A model generated the notes under the pieces. That model ran no database searches and was not told the origin of the DNA. It saw only the letters and a list, made by a program, of their open reading frames with translations. This document shows positions 34,434 to 47,371 of a stretch of 64,000 nt of DNA, piece by piece. Position 1 is the first letter of the stretch, and each line of letters starts with the position of its first letter. Both the position numbers and the translations under genes were made by a program. This DNA is from Aphelidium insulamus (Eukaryota; Aphelidiomycota; Aphelidea; Aphelidiaceae). The stretch spans positions 1 to 64,000 of the forward strand of contig JAZDSV010000062.1 in the NCBI GenBank assembly GCA_036784855.1, in the 5' to 3' direction.

Positions 34434-37400
34434 ATGCAGTCAGACGTCGAGATTGTAGTGTCGTCGGCGGACCCTCAAGCATCGCAGGCGTCACTGTCGC
34501 TGCACGAGGACAGTGCAGCAGACACAGCGACAACCGCTGTCACCACCGGCATCACTGCGGCGGACATCATCAGTCACGTTGGCGGCTACACCACCCCGCG
34601 CTCCACAGATGATGCAGCGAGCATGAACAGTGACACGGAGGAGGATCCACACCATGTCCAGGAGGCCGTGCTTGATGGAGCCGACGGCGAGCTTGTTGCG
34701 GATATCGTGATGGACAATGGCGAGGAATCCAAAGGCGATGACGACGACAACGAAGGATTGGATGGGGAACCCGGAGAGGCGGCGCTATTGCTACAGGCGG
34801 ATGACGACGCGGAACCATTGACCGACTTGGAAGCAGGCGGCGATCGAATGGCCACTACCGACGTCGATGCCGACGCAGGATTGGCACAGGAAGCGCCGCC
34901 CGTTGATGACACAGCCGACATGGACCCGGTGCTGGTTACCCGCGAGGAAATGTATCGCCGCAAGATTGAAGTTGTTCGCTGGTGAGCGACACCACTGCTC
35001 ACCTATACTACATAATATACGCTAATACTGGTATATACACAGGCTGCAAGAAATACTGCGGCCCGACAACATTCAGCTGCTGCCCGAGACCGCGGACGAC
35101 GTGGACCTGGCCATTCTGAACATGGATCTGTTTGAAGCGCTCAAGACGGGCCATTTGATGTGCCGCGCGCTAAACAACATTATGGCGGCGAATCCGTCGT
35201 TTGTCGAGCAGAACTTGCCGCCAATTGAAGTGTCGGAGCGTGTCGACCTGTTTGCCAGCCTGTCTAATCTGAGCAATTTCGTGCGCACCTGCGAACTCTA
35301 CTTCAACGTGGACCGCGCGCGTCTTCTGGACCCGGTGGCGGCGCTGACGGACTGCAGCGAGGACGCGTTCGTCGACTGTCTCTACTTCTTGAAACTGGTG
35401 ATGTCGCAAGTTGGAATTGAATTTCCCCTCGCGCTCAACCAGCCGTACGTGTCCATGACCTACGACCAGCTCAGCAACTTGGTGTCCATGGTAACGGGTA
35501 AGCCGGGCAATCCGGTAATTGCCTACGATCCGCGGGTCGTGCTGTCAGTGCAGGACGTGGAGGCATTCCAGCGCATCACCGCCAAGCTCGACGCCATTGA
35601 GACTGGTCAGAGGCAGCTGGCAATGCTCACCGCCACGATGAATGCCAACTTTGATCGAATGAACCGCGAACAGTCTACCATCAAGAGCAAATTGGACGCG
35701 ATGGTGGAGGGCGTGCTGGGCGCCTTTCAAGATGTCAGCGACCGGCTGAAAGACTTGAAGTCCATCACGGATGCCGTGGGAACATCGGCTGATGGTCTTC
35801 GCTCTGTTGTGGCCAAGCTGGAGTCCAAGAGTGGCAGTGGCGCTTCGGCAACACCGCCATTGGCCCGCCTGGCCCGCCTGAACAGTTCAAGCGCGCTACC
35901 GGCGCATTCGAGCATACAGGCACTCTCCCCCGCACCACAAGTGCGCAGCGTCGTCAGGAATGGCGGTCTGAGTGCCGCTGCAGAACTTGCAAAGTCTTCG
36001 GTACGTCTATCCGCGGATGCTGCGGCCGCTATAGCCACCGTTGCTGCGCCAGGGTCCACCAATACTACCACACAGCAACCTGATTTGAGAGCGTCTGCCA
36101 AGGCGGATGATATGTCACTGCGCAGACTGAGCGGTGCTCGACCGCCGCCTCAGTTGGGACAGCTGTTCAGTCCGGTGGTAGTTACTGCGCCTTCACTATC
36201 AGTCACTCAGTCGGCGAATGACTCGCCGTCGCCATCCTCCTCCTCATCTGTGGCTTCGTCTCGATCTCCAGCGCTCGCCAACGTGCCACCGCAGCCATCA
36301 ACGCCCAAGATCTTCAAATTGCCGGACGAGCTGTTGAGTCGAAACCTTCCCAAAGATGAGTTGATGCGCCAGAGCGTAATCTACGAAACTATCGAGAGTG
36401 AGGCTGATTATGCACGCGACTTGACACAAATGATCAACGCAAGTATTGTTTTTTGCACTTTAAGCGCCCACGCTGATAATACGCTCTCAGGGCCACTGGA
36501 AAGATATTAGTGCCAAGCGGTTGTTGGACGACGCACAGTTGAAGCTGATGTTTAGCAACGTCGACTCGCTGCTCACCGTCAGCCAACAAATGCTCCGACT
36601 GCTTACCGCTCGTCGCGACGAAAATATGGTCATTGACGGCATCGGTGACATTTTCCTTCAAATTGTAATGCTTATCATTACTTAAGTATGTACTAAAAGT
36701 ATAGATTGACGAGCTGCACGTTTACGATACCTATTGTGCCAACTATCCCAATGCGTCACTGCTGCTCAAAGAAGTCAAGATCAGAGATGATATGAAAGCC
36801 TATTTGGAGGTAGATATAGTTACCACACTCGCTTCACTCTTCTAATGAAATATAGGCTGCCATAGCTGATACGGAGTACCGCGGCCTGTCGCTAGAGTCT
36901 TTTCTGATTAAGCCGGTGCAACGTATATGCAAGTATCCACTGCTGTTACGGGTAAGTGCGGCACGTGTTGCAGGTTGATCTCTGAAAAAAAACCTGCAGG
37001 AACTATTGAAAAAGACACCCCAAGACCACAAAGACTACTTGCCATTACAGGAAGCATCCATCAGACTGGATGAAGTTGTAGCGTCCGTAAATGAAAAGAC
37101 CCGCGCAGCAAACGACAAGGAGAGGCTGATTGAACTGCAAGCACGAATCGACGCCTCTCCCCCACTTGACTTGAGTACCGTGGCCGGCCTGCAGCTGCTG
37201 AAGGAGGCTTCGGTCCAGCGCTATATGAGTGGAAAGCCCAAGGAACGATTGCTAATCTTATTCAACGGTTCATTTATGCTCTGCAAACAGCAATTGATGA
37301 ACAAGACACGTTTTCAGTTGGAGTGCGTCGTTGATCTTGCCGGATTTACTCTCAATTTGGCCGTAAATTTGAAATCGCTTGGCTCGGCCGGTGTCAAACT

Positions 37401-38551
37401 AGCCAAAACCATGTTTGAGCTGGTGCCACCGCCGCAGACTCCTCCGATAGACTCGTTCATATTCAACTGTGCAACAGAAGTCGAACGAACAAAGTGGTGT
37501 ACGCTATTTGATGAGACCCTCAGAAGCGTAACAAGGCACGGCGCGATGGAGAACAAGTACAATCGCGCAGTTACGCCCTCGGCTCAGCCAACTTCTCCCG
37601 TCAAACCATCATCGGCGCCTGCTTCCGGTGTGACGCTAAAGAAAAGCAACACATTGTCGCTACGGAAACGTCCAAATCTCTTTGTATGCTACTCATACTG
37701 GGCTTATGCATATTGTTGCAGGTTTTAACCTTTGTAGGGTCGCAAAAAGAACTCTAGTGAATCGCTAGTGGAAGGTGCAACAGCTGAAGAGCAGCACGGC
37801 GACAATGTGCCGATCGAAACGGACCCTAATGAAGTTTCCAATGACTGCGAGGTACTGGTCATGGCTGAAAAGGATCACTTGGCCAAGCACGTACACCACT
37901 TGAGTTTCCCCAGCGGAACCTATCTGCGAGTTGTCAATCGTTCGCGGACAGACTACTGGAAGGTGGAAATGAAGAATGTTTGTGGCTGGGTTCAAGCGAG
38001 CTACGTATCGATCAAGGACGCCAATGCAATCGGCAACGATCAAGTAGCGGAGCAGTTGCGGCTGTGCAAAACCGTTCAGTCAAACAAGGTTGTTGTTCAT
38101 GGAGCCACCAGGCAGAAGAGCGCTATACTTGAAGTGACCAACAATAATATGGCAAGTAATCTTGTATTATCCTATCATGTGTCGTCATTAATACTATAAG
38201 ACGCAGATTGCCGATGCCACTGGTCAGTCGGGAAGTTTACGGCGCGGGTCATCCTCATCAAATCATCATCAGCAACCCAGCACCCATGGAGCCGATAATT
38301 CTGTGACAGGCAGCAGCGTTGCCAGTCTGCCATCCAGCACTCAACCAGCTCAAGTTGCAGTGCCGGGATTCCCCCAGTGGCGCGCGGTTGATGCCGGCAA
38401 CGGAACAGTGTACTACTACAACGTCGACAGCGGCGAGACCACGTGGTACCATCCAGCAGTTCCAGCGCCACGCGCGCCAGTTAAACTGGAATCCGAGAGC
38501 GAGACAGCAGCCTTGGCGGCCGATCAAGTGTCGATTGCTTCCAGTCGATAA
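34434..38551 (+). CDS. RhoGEF with CH, coiled-coil, DH-PH, SH3 and WW domains
   Basis: Exons are 34434-34981, 35043-36438, 36491-36664, 36705-36809, 36856-36951, 37000-37683, 37738-38151 and 38207-38551. After an acidic N terminus comes a calponin-homology domain (LFEALKTGHLMCRALNNI), then a coiled coil (AKLDAIETGQRQLAMLTA onward), a Ser/Pro-rich linker, and a DH domain (ESEADYARDLTQMIN; SFLIKPVQRICKYPLLLREL is the signature helix). A PH domain (ERLLILFNGSFMLCKQ, ending near FNCATEVERTKWCTLF), an SH3-like domain (TDYWKVEMKNVCGWVQASYV) and a WW domain (VYYYNVDSGETTWYHP) follow. The product is about 1150 residues. It would activate Rho-family GTPases, with CH suggesting actin contact. Introns 2 and 7 have GC donors (GCAAGT). 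The substrate GTPase cannot be told. Confidence 0.9.
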
Positions 38552-38713
38552 CTAGATAATATAGATGGTGCAAGCAGCATCAGGGTATTAGAAAACTGTG
38601 AAGGCAATGTCAGCCGTGTAACCAGTATCAGCCAATCACAGGCGACCCAAGTCCAGACAAGGGCAGCACCGCCAATCCGCCGCCACCAGCACTGCATCCA
38701 CACTCATCCAGCC

Positions 38714-39235
38714 ATGGTAAGTGTGTCTTCAAATATGTGGCTAGAATGCCATGGAGCTGGCCAGCCATTTACCAGTGTACAAAGATGTCGGCTAACGGCT
38801 CTCTCTCTGTAGGGACGCGTACGCACCAAGACGGTCAAGAAGGCCTCACGTGTCATTATCGAAAAGTACTACCCGCGCCTCACTCTCGACTTCCAGACCA
38901 ACAAGCGCCTATGTGCCGAGGTCGCCATCATCCCCAGTAAAAGACTGCGCAACAAAATAGCCGGCTTCACCACACACTTGATGAAGCGCATTCAGCGCGG
39001 CCCCGTGCGCGGCATCTCCTTCAAACTGCAGGAAGAGGAGCGCGAGCGCAAGGACAACTATGTGCCGGATGTGTCTGCGCTGCAGGTAGAGCAGATCCTT
39101 GTCGACTCGGACACGATGGCCATGATGAAGTCGCTCAACATGGAAAAGATTCCCGGACTGACCAGCGTCTCTGACGAGCACCCAGTTGCCGTCCCTGTCG
39201 ACACCAAGCGTGGTGGTCGCAAGGATGCCGCTTAG
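38714..39235 (+). CDS. RPS17: ribosomal protein eS17
   Basis: eS17 is a small-subunit ribosomal protein. Exon 1 is only the ATG (38714-38716); exon 2 runs 38813-39235. The sequence [20 protein letters not shown] begins right after the Met, followed by [19 protein letters not shown] and [20 protein letters not shown], and a C-terminal [12 protein letters not shown]. Length is about 142 residues, typical of the family. A polypyrimidine run (CTCTCTCTGTAG) forms the acceptor. An intron directly after the start codon is also known for this gene in animals. About 125 bp separate it from the next gene's start. Confidence 0.96.
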
Positions 39236-39361
39236 ATCGTGTGAATGTCGGTGGCTGCGTGTGTGCGTGCGTGTGGGCATGCTATCCATTGGCGCCAATA
39301 TAGCGATATCATCAGACTGCATCTAAATATTTTCTGTTATACACACACACACCCACACACC

Positions 39362-41768
39362 ATGCAAGCACCAGATTCGGCCGACCAGCAGGCACCGTTT
39401 CCCGCGGGGCCATCGACGCCGCTCCTATCGCCAGAGTAGGTCAGCCATACTGACTGGTCACACAGCCATGCTTATTCGGGGCGTTCCGTGCAGGAGCCGG
39501 TCCTCTCCAAGACGCCTCCGCCATGTCTCGTGCGTCCAGCTGCCCACCCACCAGGCATGGCCATCCTCTTTTGGCACTTTGTACACACACCACAGACATG
39601 CCAAACGCTAAACTGCATGTACATAGAGGCGTCTGCGGCATCTGGTCGGCATATACGCCCGGAATTTACGGCCAGTCAGCTCCCAAGCCTGCGTGAATTC
39701 TTCTGACCGCCCACCCTCTGCCGCCGCCAGTCCCGCGCCGACTATGCGCGCATCCAGCCACATGCACCGTCTGAACTTGAGCGAGTCTGACCTGTCGTGG
39801 AGAAGGCGGCTCTCGTCATCATCGCCCGCCGTATCGGAAATATGCGCTACAGTGGCGACCACTAGGACGGATGAACAGCGGCAAGTCCCTGGTCTACCGT
39901 CCTCACGACTTCTGGACTCGTACTTTACCCTGACATCCAGCCGGCAGTGGAATGGTACATTATATATATACATATATATATAGTATTCACTGTTTAATTC
40001 AATGCACATAGCTCTTCCATTCTACACCAGCGAGACAGTGTTTGGATCGCTGGTTGGTGTTTTGGGTATAGGCACAACACGTACATGCGTCTCACAACTC
40101 CCGCGTAGAATCCGGCTTGGCGGCCTGTAAATGTTGCGCAATTTGCCGACAAGACTGATCTGGCCTCTTCCGCTGTTATATTGCGAATATGGGCAGGCAC
40201 TGGGGGCCTGTTCCACGTGTTGGTCGAGTGGATAGTGGACTTTTCGGGCTTGGAGCGCATTGATGGCGCTCATCCTTGTGGTGCCAGCAATGCAACATGT
40301 TCGCATTCAGTCCAGCTGCCGGCTAATACAGTAATCATTGCACTCGGTGATGGCCTCTTTACATGTCCCCGTCAGGTATGTTTATGTATGTATGCAAATG
40401 CCTTTAATGGATCTAATCTGTCAATTAAAGCGATATATTTGCAATGACGATGTCGCTGTACTGGAGACTGACGCACATTCGGTGAGTGCATTGTTTCATC
40501 GAGTCGCCTTATTAAACAAGTCACCTTACTTCAGCTTCGACCAATTTCCTCTCGAAACACGCTTTTCCAGTACGCACATGCTCTCACTTATAATATTCTG
40601 GGAATAATCGTTGCAGCATCACATCGTTTTTAAAAAGGATACAAGCAGCGCTAGCCCCTCCAGCGTCTGAGCACGGTACTTCGCTGCGAGAACTCATGTC
40701 GGCATGTCTAGTAGTCGATGATTCATTGAACTGATTTGACACTAACGGCGCACTTGATAGGCAAAGGCCGAGCTGAATTCACGCACAATTTCGTTCGCTT
40801 ATGCGCTGTCAGCTGCCGAGAAGCAAAGACATATTGGTACACGATTTTTTCTGTATAAATATTGTGCCGTTATTTAATGTTAAAGACGCCACCCGAAAAG
40901 ACATTCTCGCGGTGGCTGTTGAAGCAAAAAGATGTCGACTGCGCAGCATTCAAACACTAATGGAAAGAGTAAATCAAGTTGCCCTTGTAGAACGCGCCTC
41001 CATACTCACTGAGATGAGGTACGCCACTTATCATATATATATATAAGTGTCGCACGTCGACTTACGCGGGCCAGAAACATGAGGATTGAGACGAAACGCG
41101 TCACGTCTAGTAGACTTTCCGAGTTGGTATTGAATTTGTCCGAAATATACCCGATTTCGCTGGTACGATCAAACTCTTGGCGCATCCTTGTACTGACACA
41201 TTGCAGGCTGTGGACAGAGAGCCGACTATTTATGGAATAGTCTTGCCACCGATGCCATTGACTGGTACATCAGATATCCTACATATACACATATATATAA
41301 TATATATATATATATATTAACTGAAGAATAGGACCGCTGTACGACGAGAAACTATCCGCAGCTCTTGGATATTGCTGCCATGTATTATACGTGCTATCAT
41401 TGCTGTACAACTTGCCACTGCGATATCCGATGCACCTCTTTGGCTCCCGAAGCGCGGTACACGATTTTGTCACTGTGCTTCGCTACCAGGACTCTTCCGA
41501 ATTTCCACTCTACCTCAAGGGAACCGAGCGATATCAATTTGATTATGCCGTGTTCTTGCTGAACAAGAATATTGAGCAGGCAAGAAAGATGGTGGCCATT
41601 GTTTATATTATAATGATATATTTATCCATATTTATAATGTGCATATTAACTCAGTCGACACAGATATTGAATCATACCGGCATGAAGGTTCACGATCTCC
41701 GCAGCACACTAACCAACATGGCTCTCCTTTTTCCTCGTGAAAGCCACATCAGCATACCGTTTTCATAG
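39362..41768 (+). CDS. UVRAG: UVRAG / Vps38-like subunit of class III PI3-kinase complex II
   Basis: UVRAG binds Beclin-1/Vps34 and promotes endosomal PI3P synthesis. Exons begin at 39362-39435 and 39494, and the N terminus contains SPRRLRHV. The C2-type region includes SRLLDSYFTL, LPFYTSETVFGSLVGVLG and GLFHVLVEWIVDFSGLERID, then ALGDGLF. A helical middle follows (AVAVEAKRCRLRSIQTLMER). The BARA-like C-terminal part is clearest: LSEIYPISL, PTIYGIVLPPMP, LSAALGYCCHVLYVLS, LPLRYPMHLFGSRSAVHDFV, FPLYLKGTERYQFDYAVFLL and DLRSTLTNMALLF. About eight introns are needed; internal borders around 39600-39740 and 40480-40800 are unresolved. It lies 150 bp upstream of VPS18 in the same orientation. Confidence 0.82.
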
Positions 41769-41917
41769 ATTGTTCAGATACATACAATACAAATATACTT
41801 GTATGCCTTGTCAACTTCCAGAACGCAGACACGCACACACACAACGGCTGTTTACTATGAACACCTTGTACATATTTACTTGCATGGCCAAGTGGAGTGA
41901 TTAACAATCAACTAATA

Positions 41918-44900
41918 ATGAACGCCGAATCGCTGCCGGAAATCGCGATGGCCTCGTCCGGCAATGACCGCAGCAACGATGCACATTATACGGCGCATAA
42001 TGAAGTTGCAACGGTGGCCCAGCCGTGGACGGGAGAGGATGCGGCGGGGGACGAGATGACGGCGGACCAGGATGACGATGTGGTGCCATTCTCGCTGAAC
42101 CAAGTGCAATTCAGCTGGACGTCGACGCTGGGCACGCTTGCCGTCTCCAACAACCAGATGCTGATGGGCATGGAGGATTTGAGGCTGCTGCGCATCGACT
42201 TGCAACGACCACAGCAAGTTGACTGTAAGCTGAAATGCTGCTGCTGCTGCTACATCTCTGAGACGTTGGCGTGAATGAGTGCATTGTGCAGCTACCGAGC
42301 TCGGCCGCAAGGGCTCTCCGGACGCCATACACCGCCTGTTCCTGGACTATACCGGGGAGCACGCGCTGATATCGATGCAGAGCGGCGACTGCTTCTACTT
42401 GCACCGGTCATGGAGAAAACCCAAACTGTTGAGCAAGCTCCGCAATATAATCATTGACCAGGTGGCGTGGTCGCGCAATGCTGCCAACGCGTTTGCCGCC
42501 ACGAGCCACCGCGTGATGAGCAGCGGGCCGGTTGTGCTTGTGTCCAGCACGGGCGCGGTGTATGAAACAGAGCTGGAGGCGTCTGATGATTATTTCCGCC
42601 GCGAAGAGCGCTACTTGAAGCAGGTTGGTTCTCTAGCAGTTGCCATGATTACTTGTATGTAACATATATGCACATGTGCTGTGCAGCTTCACCAATTTGG
42701 CGAGAGTGACTGCGTGACCGGCGTCTACTTTGACAGCATCCATGACGAGTCGGAAGACTATGGCACGCTGGAAAAGTATTTTATCATGTTTACCACGGCA
42801 AACCGTATATTCTACTCGCAAGGGCTGGTGGGCCGCGAGTCCATGGACAGCTCGTTGCTGGAACCGCTGTTCTCGCGCAAGTCTCAGCTTGACTGTACGT
42901 GTGGTCGTGTTGATCCTCCCTATTCATAGTGTTTAGTATCATCACTCTATAGTTGCGACAGTTTATACCTGCTAACTGATTATCAGTGTTCCAGGAAATG
43001 CCCGGCAAGCATCAGCATGGCAACTTGTCGATACTGCACGCAAATGACGCCGATCTCATTGGTGTGCCGGCCATGTTTGCCTGGCTGACTACGCCGGGCA
43101 TTTTCTCCAGCTCGTTTGCCGTCCAGTCCGGGCAATCTGGCACTCATGAAAATGTGTTTGATAATTCGCAGTTGTATCCGTACGTGGCGCTTATATGTAT
43201 GTCCATCTTACTTAAATTCCTTCAGTGAAGGCGATCCAAATCCCGTTGGACTAGTATGCACTCGATTTCACTTTTTGCTGCTGTATGAACGTCGTGTAAT
43301 TGCCATATGTCGCTTGAACGATGAAATCGTCTGGGAAGCTGCGCTGCCCGATATGGTGCGTGTCTGTATCAAATGTGGTTGATATACATAGATCATGATA
43401 AATGCATTTGCACGTGTTCATTATTATAAATGGTACATATACGCCAAATTAAATTATATAGAATGGCGCGACACCGCAAATTGTCACAGATAACGTGAAT
43501 AAGACTGTCTGGCTCTACTACCCAACTTGCATATACGAAATTGACACCACGGCCGAGTCTGTAAACATGTGGACTCTGTTCATGGAGAAGAAGCAATTCG
43601 ACCAAGCGCTGGAACACTGCACGGTGCGTGACAGTATAATGTGTGTGTGTGTACGCTTAATGATGACCGCCGTAGACACGGACACAGCGCAACACAGTGA
43701 TCACAAATCATGCGCTGCACTGTTTTAGCCAGCGCCGATTTCTCCTGGCCGCCAAATACTTTGCCCAGTCTTCGATGACGGTGGAAGACGTGGCGATGAA
43801 CTTTCACTTTGAGGTGGATGAGGTGCTGCGCCGAGCTGGCGACGAGACTGCAGGCGACTCGGCTGGCGCCAACAGCGGCGAAGCAGTCATGTTTGTAAAG
43901 AACGACGCGCTCCGAACATACTTGCGCTACAAATTTGATGCTCTGCCTGCCAGTGCGGCCACCCAACGCACATTGCTGTCCATCTGGATCCTGAACCTGT
44001 TACTCAAACAGATTTCCGTCGCGCGAGATCGCAACCTCGCCAAGGAATCTGCTCACTATCAGCAAGAGTTCAAGAGCATTCTAGCACTGGATCTTGTCCA
44101 GGTCGGTCTACATGTTGTGAATTGCACAATATGCCTGCCTTATTCTGCCAGGCATTCCACATTCCAACCGCTTACGGTCTGTTTTCATCGCACGGATGCG
44201 CCGATGAGCTGATTGAGTTTGCGGCCGCCGTCAAGGATTGGAACCGCGTGATGGCGCACTGCGCGGAACGGCGGCACTGGAACGACCTGCTGGACAATTT
44301 ACATCGACATGTGCGTTTGCTATATGTTTATTGTTTATCTGTTTATATTTACTAATGTGAAAGCAGGGCACAACCGAGGCGTATTACCGTTATTCAGAAG
44401 CGCTGATTGCTGCTGTGCCCACGCAGGCAGTCGGCCTATGGATGCAGACACCGCAGCTGAATCCAAAGTACCTCATCCCGGCACTGCTCAAATACACCAT
44501 GAAACAATCATCCGGCGAGTCGTACGAGGTGAATCAAGCCGTGCGCTATCTGGAGTTTTGCGTGCAGAAGCTGGGCAACACGGACCCGGTGGTGCACAAC
44601 TTTCTGCTGTCACTGTACGTGTCCGAGTCGGGCGCGGACGATTCGCGGCTCATCTCGTTTGTCAAATCAAATGTGGGTGTAATTATTTATTATGGCTTAT
44701 TGTGGGCTTTCTACTACGTACATACTTATTTGCAATTGCAGAGTCGATACTTTGATTTGCAGTACGCACTCCGGCTCTGCACACAGCAGGGCCACTTGCA
44801 TGCCAGTGTAGTGCTATACGGCGAGCTAGGCTTGCTGGAGGAGGCCGTCGAATATGCACTCAAGGTATTAGTGTCATTGGGAAATAGCTGTTTTGCTACT

Positions 44901-45257
44901 AACTGGACACCGCGCGCAGCACAACGACTTGGACTTGGCGAGAATGTACGCCGACAAACCGGACCACAACTCCATGCGCAAGAAGCTGTGGTTGCGCGTG
45001 GCCGAGTACGTGGCCACGGTGCAAAAGGATGTGCGACAGGTTATAGCGCTGATTCGCGAGTGCGACGTGCTGGAAATTGAAGATGTCTTGCTGTTGTTTC
45101 CCGATTTCGTGACCATCAACGAGTTCAAGGACGAAATATGCGAAGCGCTCTCTGGCTTCAAATCCATCATGGATAACCTGAAAATGGACATGAACGACGC
45201 CTCAAAAAGCGCCGACCTGATCCGCATGGACTTGCGCCGCCTCAAGAAGCGGTAAGC

Positions 45258-45295
<38 letters not shown>

Positions 45296-45761
45296 GAGCC
45301 GTATATATAAGACATCCATGTATGTATTAATGAACAGACATATGCGGATAAACCCAAGTACCAAGTGCCTGGTGTGTGCAGTGCCACTAATGGCGCGCAA
45401 CTTTCACTGCTTCCCGTGCGGCCACACATTCCACTCGGACTGCCTGCTGGCCGTGTTAATGAAGGAGAACACATCGGCCGCATTCCAGCAGAAAGTTATG
45501 CACCTGCAAGAACAGATTGGCATGCAGCGCGACGCAGACACCATGCCATCCAATATGGTGGCCGAGAGAAGCATGGTTGTCACGGGTGGTGGCGCGTCAT
45601 CATTGTCACCATCCGCGAAGCCGACTGCGGCACGACAGCTGGACGATCTGATAGGACAAGATTGTATCTATTGCGGCGAGTGTGTCATCAAGAACCTGGA
45701 CAAGCCGCTCCACAGCGCCAACGACGCCGAGCTTGTGCGGCAGTGGTCGCTGGCCGTCTAG
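41918..45761 (+). CDS. VPS18: VPS18, HOPS/CORVET core subunit
   Basis: Vps18 is a class C Vps core protein for endosome-lysosome tethering and fusion. It has about 11 introns, several with TA-rich cores. The N-terminal beta-propeller starts with FSLNQVQFSWTSTLGTLAVS and VSNNQMLMGMEDLRLLRIDL, then IHRLFLDYTGEHALIS and IIIDQVAWSRNA. The alpha-solenoid includes WNRVMAHCAERRHWNDLLDN and ALRLCTQQGHLHASVVLYGE. The clathrin-repeat part has LWLRVAEYVATVQKDVRQVI and IEDVLLLFPDF. The C-terminal RING has CLVC, CFPCGHTFHSDCLL and, after an insertion of about 80 residues, CIYCGECVIKNLDKPL. An alternative in-frame ATG lies at 41897. The frame is intact throughout. Confidence 0.94.
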
Positions 45762-45841
45762 TACTGTGCCATGTGCGTGTGTGTATATCGTGCCGCCTGA
45801 AGGCAAGTAAAGAGAAAGAGAGAGACAGAGAGGGCGCAGTA

Positions 45842-46810
45842 TCAAACTCCGGCACCACCTCCAACTTGTGCCTTCAACGACTGAATAGACTTGTGCACCT
45901 TGAACATTAAACCTCTGTATTCATATACATGTATATATATATATACTCTATGCATTAGCACACATGGCAAGAAACATACTTTGTGCAGCCGGCCGAGAAA
46001 AGCCGTCGACGGCCGAGCGTTTGGCGCGGCAACAATTTTGCTCTTGGCCTTGCTGTTGGCCTTGACAGCCGTTTTCGCGCCCGCCAGCTCCAGCGTGAGT
46101 TTGCGTCGCTGCTTGGCTGCCAGCAGTTCACTGTCGCCTTCTGCGCGGGCAATCTGCGCCGTGCTCTCGTACGGGCCGACAGGCACACCGCTACCAGTGT
46201 CGACGCCCTCTCCGGCACTGTTTACGCGGCGAGCAGTATCTTCTAGCCGCGCCTGAAAGTGCAGCAGTGAGCGCTTCAGTTGCAGGGTGGCCACGGTGTC
46301 GTCGGTGAGAGTATGGATGTGAGTGTGGCTGTGGGTGTGGCCAGGGTCCGCGGGGTCTCGGCAAGAGAGGTCGAGTCGTTGGAGGTGGGCCATGCAGTGC
46401 AGTAGCTGGTCGACCGCGCGGCTGCACTCGGCCACGGCGCGCTTGTCTTGCCTGAGCATGGCTGGCCGGGCAGACAGGGCCACGGCCACGTCGGCGTCCA
46501 TGCGCTCGGCCACCCTGTCGATCTGGGCCTCGGCGCGCGCCCGGTCCCGCAGACAGTCGGCCATGCGCTGCTCCAGTGTCAGCAGCTCGCCTCGAATATC
46601 TCGCAGCGACGGGCCGCCCGTGTCTGTGCCGCCGTCTGACTGCACAGGCACGGCGTCGTCATCTGGCTGCCGGTCCGGTGCGGGCAGGTTGCGCCGCATT
46701 GTCAGTATGGCGCGGCGGTCAATGAGTGCCTGGCGCCGGTGCAGCAACTGTCGCAGCCGGGCGTCACACTCGTCCGTCTGCTGGCGGCACATGTCCAGCA
46801 CATTGTTCAT
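45842..46810 (-). CDS. coiled-coil protein, unrecognised
   Basis: From ATG at 46810 a long frame encodes a helical, Arg/Ala/Glu-rich protein (MNNVLDMCRQQTDECDARL, LRDIRGELLTLEQRMADCLR, LLHFQARLEDTARRVNSAGE). After GRLHKV (about 45980) the frame continues through a TA-rich stretch that looks like a spliceable intron (GTATGTTT...GAATACAG). Splicing it would change the frame of the last 20 codons, so the C terminus is uncertain. A His-Thr repeat (HTHSHTHIHTL) interrupts the middle. No family is recognised. It converges on VPS18 and is divergent from the MRNIP-like gene. Confidence 0.6.
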   Translation of the reverse strand: MNNVLDMCRQQTDECDARLRQLLHRRQALIDRRAILTMRRNLPAPDRQPDDDAVPVQSDGGTDTGGPSLRDIRGELLTLEQRMADCLRDRARAEAQIDRVAERMDADVAVALSARPAMLRQDKRAVAECSRAVDQLLHCMAHLQRLDLSCRDPADPGHTHSHTHIHTLTDDTVATLQLKRSLLHFQARLEDTARRVNSAGEGVDTGSGVPVGPYESTAQIARAEGDSELLAAKQRRKLTLELAGAKTAVKANSKAKSKIVAAPNARPSTAFLGRLHKVCFLPCVLMHRVYIYIHVYEYRGLMFKVHKSIQSLKAQVGGGAGV

Positions 46811-46989
46811 GTCGGCCTGGGTGTGAGTGTGAGTGTGGGTGTCTGTGTGTCTCTGTGTGGGTGTGGGTGTCTGTGTGTCTCTGTGTGTGCAGGAGCCCGC
46901 TTGTCTCTGCGTCGCTGTGACTGTCTCTGTGCACGCGTGGCTGCCACGCAACCGCGCTCCGTTTCGCGTCCCACTTGACAACCGCCGCA
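46811..46989. promoter_or_regulatory. short divergent intergenic region with GT repeats
   Basis: About 180 bp separate the coiled-coil protein start (46810, minus) from the MRNIP-like start (46990, plus). It carries two near-identical GTGTGGGTGTCTGTGTGTCT tracts, then a GC-rich stretch. No TATA box is seen. Confidence 0.45.
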
Positions 46990-47338
46990 ATGCCGCAACG
47001 CTTCCTGGTGCTGCAGTGCTTTGACGGGCAGTGTGCCATGTACCAGGTGCAGCAGGTGGGTGTCTCACTGTAGCTCTGTGTGTGGGTGTGTCGGTGGCTG
47101 GCTGTCTACATGTGCAATGTGTGGGCGTGTCTCTGTCTCTGTCGCTCTGCCTGTATACACGCAGTGTCCATATGCATGAGGACATGATGGCTAACGTGCA
47201 CGGCGGGGCAGGCCACCAAGCAACCGCGATGGCAGTGCAAAGTCTGCGGTCAGAAACAGAGTGTCAAACGGGTAAGCATGTAGTGCATATATGCATTGGT
47301 ACAAGTAATATAACTAGAACTGTATAACTATAAGTATG

Positions 47339-47371
<33 letters not shown>

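Noticed and set aside
45842-47185. Extending the minus-strand coiled-coil ORF upstream to 47185
   Set aside because: That part is His-Thr-rich readthrough of GT repeats and overlaps the MRNIP-like first exon; ATG at 46810 is the sensible start.
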